A DNA stretch of 9,011 nucleotides from Rhodococcus sp. IITR03 (GCA_001017865.1 LATQ01000001.1:1234303-1243313), one strand, 5' to 3'. Positions 1-8,269 are shown, counted from the first letter of the stretch. A program made the numbers and translations. Notes: generated from the sequence alone by a model not told the origin.

Positions 1-141
1 GCGAGGCCGATCGCCGGACGCCCGGCCGATCCCGCTACCGCCGCCGGTGACGACGACGAGGGCGCCGGTCAGGTCGCGCAGACGGCTGCGTAGTGCAGCG
101 CCGGCGCGCCAGCGGCGTATCTGAGCGATCCGAGAGGGCAC
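1..141 (-). CDS. short-chain dehydrogenase/reductase, N-terminal fragment (runs off left edge)
   Basis: Only the first 47 codons lie in the window. After a basic, Arg-rich leader of about 23 residues comes LTGALVVVTGGGSGIGRA (residues 24-41). This is the first beta strand and the TGxxxGIG dinucleotide-binding loop of a classical SDR oxidoreductase, so NAD(P)-dependent oxidoreduction is expected; the substrate cannot be told. GTG at 141 is the chosen start; GTG at 159 is an in-frame alternative. Neither has a convincing ribosome binding site. The upstream PPOX gene stops 36 bases before and in the same frame, so the two may be co-transcribed. After GRAS the frame reads GDRPR, but dropping one base at 14-17 gives SAIGLA, the usual Ala-rich helix after this loop. 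I therefore suspect a one-base insertion. Confidence 0.72.
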   Translation of the reverse strand, partial: MPSRIAQIRRWRAGAALRSRLRDLTGALVVVTGGGSGIGRASGDRPR

Positions 142-177
142 CCCACCATCGTGACGCACTCGCCGCGTGTGGTCCGG

Positions 178-818
178 TCAGTACAGGAACTCGCGGTAGA
201 GCTCGCGCTTGCCCGGCTCGGCGTCGGCCGGGATCTCGATCGAGTGGAGTTCGGCGTGCATGTCGCGCATCGACGGGACCGCCGCGCGGTCGGGATAGGT
301 CGACGGATCCCACAGTTTGGCGCGCAGCAACGCCCGCGCGCAGTGCAGGAAGACCTCGTCGATCTGCACGATCACAGCGAGCTGCGCCGGCTTGTTCTGC
401 AGCGACAGCTTCTCGAGCAGGTCGGGGTCGGTCGACAGGGTGGCACGGCCGTTGATCCGCAGCACCTCCTCGTCGCCGGGGACGAAGAACAGCAGCCCGA
501 CGTGAGGATTCTCGAGGATGTTCCGGTACGAGTCGGCGCGGCGGTTGCCGGGCCGGTCGGCAGCGCGATCGTCTGGTCGTCGAGGACGAGCACCGCCGAC
601 TCGATGTCGCCACGCGGCGAGCAGTCGCAGTTGCCGACGGCGTCGGCGGTGGCGATCGTGAAGAACCGCGCCAGCGACAAGAAATGCCTGATGAGCGGGG
701 TCAGGTGTGGTCGTGCCTTGTCGACGATCGCCGGGTGCGGAATGCCCAGGACGGCCTCGAGCTCGCCCTGTGTCCGTATCCCGCCCTGTACGAGCTCGTC
801 GATCCTGTCCGCATCCAT
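178..818 (-). CDS. PPOX-class FMN-binding protein (pyridoxamine 5'-phosphate oxidase family, DR_2398-like), one frameshift
   Basis: The split-barrel flavin/F420-binding fold is recognisable from ARFFTIATAD and CDCSPRGD (N-terminal half), RPGNRRADSYRNIL (phosphate-binding segment), then NPHVGLLFFVPG and LRINGRA, ending in an Arg-rich C-terminal part. This order is typical of the DR_2398-like subgroup (TIGR04025 as I recall it). Those proteins are presumed FMN-dependent oxidoreductases of unknown substrate; true PdxH activity is not implied. The ATG at 818 is chosen because GGAGGT (826-831) lies 7 bases upstream. The reading frame breaks at about 559-560: upstream it reads IALPTGPAT, downstream it reads RPGNRRADSY in another frame. 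Restoring one C gives IALPDRPGNRRADSY and a 213-residue protein of normal family length. The gene is divergent from the NTF2-like gene and precedes the SDR gene. Confidence 0.85.
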
Positions 819-825
819 CCGGTGC

Positions 826-831
826 ACCTCC
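826..831 (-). promoter_or_regulatory. ribosome binding site of the PPOX gene
   Basis: GGAGGT on the minus strand sits 7 bases before ATG 818. It decides this start over the in-frame ATG at 848. Confidence 0.75.
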
Positions 832-904
832 GGCGGTGACCGTACCAATCCTGCGGGCGAAGATCACGTCGGCATCCGGATCGTGCCTGATCAGGTGGTG
901 GTCG

Positions 905-957
905 CCGGAGCTTCCGGTCACCGGGACAGACCGGGAGCGCACGCTCCCGATCCCGGT
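905..957. promoter_or_regulatory. nested dyads in the divergent PPOX / NTF2-like promoter region
   Basis: The 176-base gap 819-994 holds several inverted repeats. CGGGAGCG (932-939) and CGCTCCCG (942-949) form an 18-base near-palindrome with CA at its centre. ACCGGGA (920-926) and TCCCGGT (951-957) flank it symmetrically, so the whole could be one long interrupted hairpin. CCGGA (905-909) and TCCGG (913-917) form a smaller one, and CCTGATCAGG (886-895) is a separate perfect 10-base palindrome. They could be operators for a regulator encoded elsewhere, or a structured leader of the plus-strand gene. No convincing -35/-10 pair was seen. Confidence 0.4.
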
Positions 958-982
958 AGAACGGAAGGCGATGCCCCCGTCC

Positions 983-989
983 GGAAGGA
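983..989 (+). promoter_or_regulatory. ribosome binding site of the NTF2-like gene
   Basis: GGAAGGA is placed 5 bases before ATG 995. It supports that start, although the open frame of the protein body is reached only after a one-base correction a few codons later. Confidence 0.6.
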
Positions 990-994
990 TCGAG

Positions 995-1475
995 ATGACC
1001 GACTCCGCCTGCTGGCCTCCCTCCTCGAACGCGTACAGCTCCTCGAGGACAAGGCTGCGATCCACGAGGTCCTCACGGCCTACGGCCCGGCCGTCGACGC
1101 CGGTGACGCCGAGGCGGTGGGGGAACTGTGGACGCAGGACGCCGTCTACGACATCGACATCCGCTTGATGGAGGGGCGCGACACGATCATGGAGATGGTG
1201 CGCACCCGGCCGCACCAGGACTACATCGAGGAGGGCTGCGGTCATCTGCTGGACCCGGTGCACATCCGGTCGACGGCGACACCGCCGTCGCGACCTGTCA
1301 CTCCCTGCTGCTGCGCCGCAACGCCGATTCGGATTCGTTCCGGGTGTGGCGGGTGAGCGCCAATCGATTCGAACTCGCCCGGATCGACGGCAGTTGGAAG
1401 ATAGCGCGCCGCACGTCGCGGTTGCTCGACGGCAGCACCGCCGCCCGCGACCTCTTCGCGAGCGCACGGCGCTGA
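995..1475 (+). CDS. NTF2/SnoaL-like domain protein, two frameshifts
   Basis: The body shows the SnoaL-like pattern: an N-terminal helix pair (LLEDKAAIHEVLTAYGPAVD, then GDAEAVGELWTQDAVYDI), a central GRDTIMEMV helix, GCGHLLDPVHI, and a C-terminal sheet ending in RIDGSWKIARRTSRLLDG. This cone-shaped alpha+beta barrel serves cyclases, dehydratases, isomerases and dioxygenase beta subunits, and many members are uncharacterised, so no reaction is assigned. Two breaks are seen. At 1005-1006 one missing C joins the start MTDS to RLLASLLERVQ. At 1268-1269 one missing G joins PVHI to RVDGDTAVATCHSLLLRRN. Both repairs lengthen short runs of one base. The repaired protein is 160 residues, normal for the family. 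It is divergent from the PPOX gene and converges on the histidine phosphatase. Confidence 0.8.
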
Positions 1476-1514
1476 ACCCACGACTCGTGGGTGGGCGCTG
1501 GGGGCTCACCCACG
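1476..1514. terminator. overlapping hairpins between convergent genes, candidate bidirectional terminator
   Basis: ACCCACGA (1476-1483) pairs with TCGTGGGT (1485-1492) around a single C. CGTGGGTG (1486-1493) can instead pair with CACCCACG (1507-1514) across a 13-base loop. The two structures share the middle strand and so exclude each other. They begin one base after the NTF2-like stop and end 20 bases from the phosphatase stop, which fits termination from both sides. There is no T run, as is common in GC-rich actinobacteria. Confidence 0.5.
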
Positions 1515-1533
1515 GGCCGGCTGCCGGAGGGGC

Positions 1534-2130
1534 TCAGACGCGCAGGGTGTCGCGTACGTGCCGGTCTCGTTGATCGACGCGACGCGGCGCGCGCGCTGCG
1601 TGAGACGAGGATGCGCGTCACCGACGCGTACTCGATGGGGAACATCAGCGGCCGGGGCAGCTCGAGCAGGTGCTGCAGCACGATGTTCACGACCCCGCCG
1701 TGGACGAACAGCGCCACGGTCTCGGCGTGGTCGCACGAGCCACCACCTGGTCGATCCCGCGCAGCACCCGTGTGCGGAAGGCGTCCCCGTCTACGAAATC
1801 GGGTAGGTGACCTGCCAGGATGCGCTTGTAGGCAGCCGGTGCGACGTCCTTCGCGGCGTCGATCGTGAAGTAGTGATCGTGGCCGTAGTCGTACTCGGCG
1901 ATGTCCTCCATCTTCTCCACGTCGAGCCCGCGTCGTTCCGCGACCGGCTCGGCCGTCTGCAGGGCCCGCAACTGCGGGCTCGAGAACAGGCGGGTGATGT
2001 TGTAGGGGGACAGCGCGTCCGGTAACCGCGACGCCTGGAGACGACCGGTCTCCGTGAGCGGCGGGTCGGCGACCCCGGTCTCGGCGCGGGCGTTGTTCGG
2101 CTCGGCGTGGCGGATCAGGAGTAGCTGCAC
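1534..2130 (-). CDS. histidine phosphatase family (phosphoglycerate mutase-like) protein, three frameshifts
   Basis: The start MQLLLIRHAEP carries the RHxxP-type phosphohistidine motif right after the first beta strand, followed by DPPLTETGRLQASRL and FSSPQLRALQTAEPVA, the classic SSPxxRAxQTA segment. The second catalytic His lies in VALFVHGGVVN. These proteins transfer phosphate through a His intermediate; the substrate here is unknown. The GTG start at 2130 has only a weak, close GAGG. The frame breaks at about 1730-1734 (RA to DHAETVALFVHGG), at 1583-1595 (SARA to RVASINETGTY) and at 1554-1555 (TY to RDTLRV, then TGA at 1534). Each is repaired by one added base, giving 199 residues. It lies 44 bases below lysX on the same strand and may be read from the lysX promoter. 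Confidence 0.83.
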
Positions 2131-2154
2131 GACCTCACGATGCCAGGTGGAGCG

Positions 2155-2168
2155 GTTTCACGTGAAAC
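2155..2168. promoter_or_regulatory. parS: parS centromere-like site (ParB binding)
   Basis: GTTTCACGTGAAAC is a perfect 14-base palindrome identical to the core of the chromosomal parS consensus known from Bacillus, Streptomyces and mycobacteria (TGTTTCACGTGAAACA). Only the outermost bases differ: G at 2154 and G at 2169 instead of T and A. ParB loads here, slides as a CTP clamp and, with ParA and SMC, organises and separates the chromosome. The site lies in the 44-base gap between the lysX stop and the phosphatase start and overlaps no coding sequence. I saw no second copy in the window. Confidence 0.82.
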
Positions 2169-2174
2169 GACCCG

Positions 2175-5100
2175 TCAGGAGCGTCGCGGCTTCGTGAACG
2201 GGAACGCCAGCGACTCACGGATGCTGCCTCCGAGGACGAGCATCACGATCCGGTCGACACCCATGCCGAGACCGCCGGTGGGAGGCATCGCGTATTCGAG
2301 TGCTTCGAGGAAGTCCTCGTCGAGTTCCATCGCCTCCTCGTCACCGCCCGCGGCGAGCAGCGACTGCTCGGTGAGGCGGGCACGCTGGTCGAGGGGATCG
2401 GTGAGCTCGCTGTAGGCGGTCCCCAGCTCGACACCCCAGGCCACCAGGTCCCACTTCGCTGCGACACCCGGTTTGCGGGGGTGCGGCCGGGTCAGCGGCG
2501 ACACCGAGGTCGGGAAGTCGGTGTAGAAGGTGGGGAACTCCGTCTTCGATTCGACGAGGTGCTCGTACATCTCCTGTGCGGTGGCGCCGGCGTCCCAGGC
2601 CGGGTTGTAGGGGATCTCGTGTTCGTCGCACATGCGTCGCAGGACGTCGACGGGGGTCTGCGCGTCGACGAACGTCCCGAGCGCCTCGGAGATCGCGTCG
2701 TGGAAGGTCTTGACGGGCCACTCGCCGGAGATGTCGATCTCGACCGGGGTGCCGTCGGGGCCGGGTCGCAGGATGATCTCGCGTCCGTGTGCCGCGCGGG
2801 CCGCTGCCTGGATCAACTCGCGTGCAACGACCCGCATCTTCTCGTAGTCGCTGTGCGCCTCGTACGCCTCGAGGATCGTGAACTCCGGGTTGTGCTTGAA
2901 ATCCGCACCCTCGTTGCGGAACACCCGGCCGATCTCGAAGACCTTCGCCATGCCCGCGACGCACAGCCGCTTCAGGTACAGCTCGGGGGCGATCCGCAGG
3001 TACAGATCGGCGTCGTAGGCGTTGATGTGCGTGACGAACGGTGCGGCGTTCGCGCCGCCGTGCACCGACTGCAGGATCGGCGTTTCCACCTCGAGATAGC
3101 CGCGGGCCTGCAGTTCGTCGCGCAGCGACCGCACCACCGCGCTGCGAGCCGCGAGGTGGTCGCGTGCGCCGCGGTCGATCGCGAGATGCAGATAGCGTTG
3201 CCGCACGCGGGCTTCCGGGTCGACGAGACCGTGGTACTTGTCGGGCAGCGGGTGCAGGCACTTGCCGTCGATGCGCCACGAATCGGCGAGCACCGAGATC
3301 TCGCCGGTGCGGCTGCGTCCCGTCTCGCCGGACACCTCGACGAGGTCGCCGAGGTCGAACAGGAAGCGTTGTCCGGCAACCCGTTGCCGATCGACGAGGA
3401 TCTGGATGTCACCCGACCAGTCGCGCAGCACCGCGAACAGCACACCGCCGAAGTTGCGGATGCGCAGCAGGCGTCCCGCCACGGTCACCGGAGTGCCGGG
3501 CTTCGCGGCCCGGGCCTCGGCGGCGGTGTGGGTCGGGGGATGCGCGACCGGATAGGGATCGACACCGTGTTCGACGATCCGCTGCAGGGTGTTCATCCGC
3601 ACCTGGACCTGCTCGGGGCGGCGACGTCCGTGCGAGACGGCGGGCGTGCCGTCGGCGAGTTCGACGCCGGGTGCGCTGCCGTCGTCGTGCAGTTCCGCCG
3701 CGACCACCTGGTCCTCGGGGAACGCCGAATGTGTTCCCGTGTGCTGCCGGGTGTTCCGGCGACCGAAGGTGGGGAGGGTGAGGAAGCCTCGGCGATCGCG
3801 ACGCGAGCGCGACGCGCGGGATGAGCCGGTTGTCGCGGAAACACAGGAAGCGGGGCACCCACTCGGGGTGGTACTTGACGTTGGACCGGTACAGCGCCTC
3901 GAGCTGCCACCACCGCGAGAAGAACAGCAGGATCGACCGCCACAACCGCAGGATCGGGCCGGCGCCGATCCGCGCGCCCTCCTCGAAGACCGACCGGAAG
4001 ACCGCGAAGTTCAGCGAGATCCGCTCGACGTCGAATTCGGCACCACGTGAGGCGAGCTCGGAGACCATGAGTTCGACGACCCCGTTGGGTGCCTGCGGGT
4101 CGCGGCGCATCAGGTCGAGCGACACCCCGTCCGATCCCCACGGCACGAGCGACAGCATCGCGACGACCTTGCCGTCCGCGACCGCTTCGACGAGCAGGCA
4201 GTCGCCGTCGAGTGGATCACCGAGCCGGCCGAGGGCCATCGAGAAACCGCGCTCGTTCTCGGTGTCGCGCCAGGCCTCGGCGCGCTGGATCGCCGCCGAC
4301 AGCTCGATGGGCGACAGTTCGCGGTGACGCATGATACGTGCGGTTACACCGTGTTTGCGAGCGCGGTTGACGGCCTGCCGCACCGGTCGCATGTCGCGTC
4401 CGGCGAGACTGAAGTCGCGGGTGAGCAGGACGGCCTCGTCGCCGAGCTGTAGCGCGTTCAGGCCCGCCCGGTGATAGCCGTCGCGCCGTCCTCGCTCGCC
4501 CCCATCACCGCGGGTGTCCACCCGTAGGCGCGGGCGAGATCGAGCCATTCGTCGATGGCGTGCGGCCACGCCTCGGGGTTGCCGATCGGATCACGCTCGC
4601 GAGGCACACACCGAGTTCGACGCGATAGGTCACCGCGGCCTTGCCACTGGGGGCGAACACCACGGCCTTGTCGCGGCGCGTCGCGAAGTAGCCGAGTGAA
4701 TCGTCGCTGTGGGCGAGCAGGCCGCGGATGGCCGATTCGTCACTGCCGGTGAGCGCATTGCTCGCTCGCTGCGAGCGGAACAGCACCACGACGGCCGCGA
4801 GCACGGCGAGCGCGCCGAGCAGGCCGAGGACCGTGTTGACCAGCCCGTTCGGGCGACCACCGAACTGGTCGTTGTCGATGAAGGTCAGCGCGGTGACACG
4901 GTTGAGCGCCCACAGGAACCGGTCGGGAGCGGGCAGGGTGCCGGGGAACAGCTCCACCAGACCCCAGCCGATCAGCGTCGCGACGGCCAGGCCACCCACG
5001 AGCACACCGAGTGCGGCCCAGACGTTTCCGCGCCGCACGCGCGTGTAGAACTCGGGATAGGACAGCAGCAGGAGCGCGACGATCAGCAGGTGGACGACCA

Positions 5101-5502
5101 ACGCGACGAGGTGGTTCGGGTCGCGCTCGACGATGCTCATCACGAGATTGGTGATGGTGAATCCGCCGAGATAGATCGTCAGGATCCACCACGCGATGCG
5201 CTTGCGGCCGGCGACGGCACCGGCGAGCAGGCCCAGGACGAGAGCGAACGACAGGCTCGTGTCGGGAGCGTCGAAGTAGTACTCGTCGAGATATTCGCGC
5301 GGAGCGTGGATCCAGTAGCGCAGGGTCGGGGAGATCGACACAGCGCGACCACCACCGCGTAGATGCCCAGGATCAGGCCGAGGATGTGCGGTACGGCGGA
5401 CAGACGCCCACCGACGAGGTCGGTCGGCGATGGACGGGAGGGCGCTGGGTCGTCCTCCACCGGACGCGGGCGCTCGACAGGAGCGGTGGAATCCGCAGAC
5501 AT
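2175..5502 (-). CDS. lysX: bifunctional lysylphosphatidylglycerol synthetase / lysine--tRNA ligase LysX, five frameshifts
   Basis: A membrane fusion enzyme: its synthetase half charges tRNA-Lys, and its lysyltransferase half moves lysine to phosphatidylglycerol, lowering negative surface charge and resistance-linked in M. tuberculosis. Repaired length is 1110 residues, typical of LysX. About six membrane segments fill residues 37-240 (first [16 protein letters not shown]). The transferase domain (about 250-600) shows [30 protein letters not shown] and [14 protein letters not shown]. From about 625 an OB fold ([20 protein letters not shown]) precedes the class II core with motif 2 FRNEG (Arg near 864), HNPEFT, and motif 3 [12 protein letters not shown] (Arg near 1086). 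Single bases are missing near 5339, 4594, 4477, 3800 and 3787. Repaired joins such as VCLASGDPIG and SAIAEGFLTLP follow M. tuberculosis LysX as I recall it. The start is ATG 5502 without a Shine-Dalgarno sequence. Confidence 0.93.
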
Positions 5503-5510
5503 GGAATAGA

Positions 5511-5516
5511 ACGGTA
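5511..5516 (-). promoter_or_regulatory. candidate -10 element of lysX, possibly leaderless
   Basis: On the minus strand TACCGT fits the actinobacterial TANNNT -10 pattern and ends 8 bases before ATG 5502. With no Shine-Dalgarno sequence upstream of the ATG, transcription may begin at or next to the start codon. The only sequence available for a promoter is the 40 bases between the hairpin at 5543-5587 and the ATG. No clear -35 element was found. Confidence 0.4.
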
Positions 5517-5542
5517 ACGGGCAAACGCGGCAGACGTGGGAC

Positions 5543-5587
5543 GAACGGCCGCGGGACCGGGTCGCATTCCCGGTCCCGCGGCCGTTC
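5543..5587 (-). terminator. 19-bp perfect hairpin downstream of the MMPL gene
   Basis: Bases 5543-5561 and 5569-5587 are perfect inverted complements with a 7-base loop (TCGCATT). The stem is very GC-rich and no T run follows. It starts 20 bases after the MMPL stop and lies 40 bases before the lysX start on the same strand. It therefore probably ends the exporter transcript and insulates lysX from it. Confidence 0.7.
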
Positions 5588-5606
5588 TCATCCGTTCATG
5601 CGCCCG

Positions 5607-7722
5607 TCAGGAACGGGGTGCTCCCGCGGTCGCGACGTCCTCGGTGGCGTCGGGCTCGGACGGTTCGGTCCGCGCCAGCTTGCTCGGCCACCAGATCTTC
5701 TTGCCGATGTCGATCGTCAGTGCCGGCACCACCAGCGACCGCACGAGCAGTGCGTCGAGGAGGACGCCGAAGGCGACGATGAACGCGAGTTGCGCCAGGA
5801 ACAGCAGCGGGATCACCGCCAGCGCCGAGAACGTCGCAGCGAGGACCACGCCGGCGGACGTGATGACACCGCCGGTGACGGTCAGTGCCCGCAGTGTGCC
5901 GGCGCGGGTACCGACCTTCTTCGTCTCCTCGCGGACGCGAGTCATGAGGAAGATGTTGTAGTCGATACCCAGCGCCACGAGGAAGACGAACCCGAACAGC
6001 GGCACCACCGGGTCGGCGCCGGGGAAACCGAGCAGGTCGTTGAACACGAGCGACGAGATGCCGAGGGTCGCCGCGAACGAGACGATCACGGTCAGCATCA
6101 GCAGGATCGGTGCGACGACCGCCCGCAGCAGTGCGATGAGCACCAGCAGCACCACGAGCGTCACGGCCGGATGATGACGGTGCGGTCGCGGGTCGCGGTG
6201 TCCTTCGTGTCGAGGTCGACGGCCGTGGGTCCGCCGACGAGTGCCTCGGCGTCGGGCACGGAGCCACCCGCGTTCGAGGATGCGTTCGACGGTCTCCTCG
6301 GCGGCGAGGGAGTCGGCAGGATCCGACAGCGTCGCCTGCACCGCGACCAGTCCGTCGACCACGCGCGGCGCGCCGTCGGGGCCGGGGGACGGGCTGGACG
6401 GTCGTCACGCCCTCGACGCCTTCGGTGGCGTCGACGACACCCTCGAGCGCGCCTTCGCGGGCGACGACGATGCTGGGCGAACCGGTGCCGGCGTCGAAGT
6501 GCTCACCGAGCACCTCCTGGCCGGACTTCGAATCGGTCTGCAGGAGGAACAGATCCGAGGACGCGACACCGCTCGCCTTGAACTGCGGTGCCAGCAGGGC
6601 GAAGGCGACGAGCACGAGGCTGCACACGATCCAGATGGGACGCGGCTTCGACCCGACGAAGTCGGCCACCCGGCCCCACACCTTGTGGGACTTCTGCATG
6701 TCGTCGGCATCGGCGTTCGCGTCGTAGACCGGGCGGGTGGGCCAGAACGCGACGCGGCCGAGCAGCACGAGCGCTGCGGGCAGGAAGGTGAGCGACGCGA
6801 GGAACGATGTCGCGATGCCGATGGCGGCCACCGGGCCGAGACCGCGGTTGGAGTTCAGGTCCGACAGCAGCAGGCACAGCACGCCGAGGATGACTGTGCC
6901 GGCGGACGCAGCGATCGGCTCGATCGAACCGCGGAGCGCGCTGCGCATCGCGGCGTACTTGTCCTGCTGCAGTCGCAGTTCCTCGCGGTACCGGGAGACC
7001 AGTAGCAGTGCGTAGTCGGTGGCGGCACCGAACACCAGGATGAACATGATGCCCTGGCTCTGGCCGTTGAGCGCGATCGCTCCGGCATCGGCGAGCACGT
7101 AGACCAGCAGGCTCGCGAGGGCGAGTGCGAACAGCGCCGAGATGATGACGACGAACGGCAGGATCGGGCTGCGGTAGACCACCACGAGGATGACGAGAAC
7201 GACACCGCCCGCGACGAGCAGGAGCAGTCCGTCGATGCCGCCGAAGGCAGACGACAGGTCTGCGGCCTGCCCGGCGGGGCCGGTGACGTAGACGGTCAGG
7301 CCGTCCGGGGCGCCTTCGAGGGCCGTCCGGAGTTCCTCGACGGCCTCCTGGACCTCCCCGGAGGCGTCGAGTGGCACGATCATCTGCGCCGCTGCGCCGT
7401 CCTCGGACGGGATCGGCGGCGGTCCTGCGGATTCGGTGGCCAGGAAGGCGAGGTCCTCGTCGGTGATCCCGCCGTCGCGTTCGGCGACGACGATCGCGGG
7501 GATGAACTCGCTCTCGTTGAACTGCGCGTACAGCTCGTCCGCGCGGGTGGATTCGGCGGAAGCCGGGAGGAAGGTGCTCGCGTCGTTGGAGGCGACCTCG
7601 CTGAGCTTGCCTGCGAACGGACCGCCGCCACCGGCGGCCACAAGCCACGCGATGAGCAACAGGGCGGGTAGGAGCCACCGCCATCGGCTGGTTCTGCGTG
7701 GGGGCTCGGTAGCAGTGCTCAA
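5607..7722 (-). CDS. MMPL/RND-family membrane transporter, three frameshifts
   Basis: A proton-driven exporter with two repeats. Each has a membrane helix (WLLPALLLIAWLVAA near residue 20; PIWIVCSLVLVAFALLA), an outward domain and five further helices. The proton-relay signature occurs twice: GAATDYALLLVSRYREE (Asp236) and GIDYNIFLMTRVREE (Asp587 after repair). Repaired length is 704 residues, fitting YdfJ-like actinobacterial MMPL proteins rather than the longer mycobacterial MmpL lipid exporters. Cargo is unknown; drugs or lipophilic molecules are plausible. TTG 7722 is chosen because AGGAGG (7727-7732) lies 4 bases upstream and the first helix follows directly. An extra base in 6384-6388 (VPGPDGAPRVVDG), another in 6267-6269 (ERGGSVPDAEAL) and a missing base at 6169-6170 (TVIIPAVTL) break the second outward domain. 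The gene is divergent from marR. Confidence 0.9.
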
Positions 7723-7726
7723 GATT

Positions 7727-7732
7727 CCTCCT
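7727..7732 (-). promoter_or_regulatory. ribosome binding site selecting the TTG start of the MMPL gene
   Basis: AGGAGG on the minus strand, 4 bases before TTG 7722. No ATG or GTG in this frame lies near a comparable site. Confidence 0.7.
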
Positions 7733-7755
7733 GGCGTGAGCGAATGTGTCGGAAC

Positions 7756-7776
7756 TAGATTATTCAGCGTGCTGAA
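7756..7776. promoter_or_regulatory. divergent -10 elements and MarR-type operator
   Basis: TTCAGC (7763-7768) and GCTGAA (7771-7776) form an inverted repeat around GT, the short near-palindrome size typical of MarR-family operators. It covers the marR GTG (7769). Just upstream TAGATT (7756-7761, plus) and TAATCT (7757-7762, minus) both fit the TANNNT -10 pattern and overlap each other. A regulator bound here would block both marR and the exporter. No clear -35 elements were seen. Confidence 0.55.
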
Positions 7777-8269
7777 CGATGGGGGTGGAGACGACCTCGA
7801 CGAGTGGCCCACCGGACGTCTGCTGTCCACCGCGGCCCGGCTCGTCGAGCAGGCCTGGGAGCAGTCCTTGCGACGGCGAGGGCTCACCCACGCGGGGGTG
7901 ATCGCACTGCACGCGGTGGCCCACGCCCCGCTGTCGCAACGGGAGATGGCGCGCGCATGCCGGGTGACCGACCAGACCATGAGCCGGACCGTCGACCATC
8001 TCGTCCGCGGCGGTTTCGTCACGCGCGCGGTCGACCCGGAGGACGAACGGAGGATGCGGGTGGAGATCACGCCGTCGGGCGTGGACGCCTACCGGCGCGT
8101 GATCGAACTCGAACGCGACGACGAGCCCGGCGGTGATTCTCCGGTCGCGGTGTCGGACCCGGCTACCCTGCGCCGGCTCCTGCTCGAAATCGTTCGTTCG
8201 CACAGCACTCCTCGTGACAGCGCCGGGAGTACCCACGATCGGGAGAGTCCACCCCTCGGCGGGATGTGA
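7769..8269 (+). CDS. MarR-family transcriptional regulator
   Basis: 166 residues with the MarR winged-helix core: LSQREMARACRVTDQTMSRT and VDHLVRGGFVTRAV (residues 55-90) form the helix-turn-helix, and DERRMRVEITPSG forms the wing. Such proteins act as dimers that usually repress a neighbouring exporter until a small phenolic or drug-like ligand releases them. The divergent MMPL gene is the obvious target. GTG 7769 is chosen because the inverted repeat and -10 sequence lie directly before it and no Shine-Dalgarno sequence is visible, so a leaderless mRNA is possible. GTG 7736 would add 11 residues, equally without a binding site. This is the only complete gene in the window that reads through without a frame correction. 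The C-terminal 25 residues are polar and look unstructured. Confidence 0.9.
   Translation: MLNDGGGDDLDEWPTGRLLSTAARLVEQAWEQSLRRRGLTHAGVIALHAVAHAPLSQREMARACRVTDQTMSRTVDHLVRGGFVTRAVDPEDERRMRVEITPSGVDAYRRVIELERDDEPGGDSPVAVSDPATLRRLLLEIVRSHSTPRDSAGSTHDRESPPLGGM

Noticed and set aside
178..1509. Minus-strand open frame of 443 codons spanning the PPOX and NTF2-like regions
   Set aside because: Only its last part (below about 559) is real PPOX protein. The rest is the reverse of the NTF2-like gene and the intergenic dyads, with Arg-rich composition typical of GC-rich shadow frames.
2175..3707. Separate stand-alone lysyl-tRNA synthetase starting at GTG 3707
   Set aside because: Upstream codons in the same frame continue with [20 protein letters not shown], the LysX linker, and join the transferase domain after two one-base repairs near 3787 and 3800.
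2481..3824. Plus-strand open frame of 447 codons opposite lysX
   Set aside because: It mirrors the lysyl-tRNA synthetase domain, whose motifs are unmistakable on the minus strand. No family features, binding site or promoter were seen.
4044..4049. A second CACGTG near 4046 as another parS
   Set aside because: Flanking bases do not match the TTTCACGTGAAA core and it lies inside lysX coding sequence.
5430..6581. Plus-strand open frame of 383 codons opposite the start of lysX and the end of the MMPL gene
   Set aside because: It runs through the 19-bp hairpin and is antisense to two recognised genes. Its His/Asp/Arg-rich make-up is a frame shadow.
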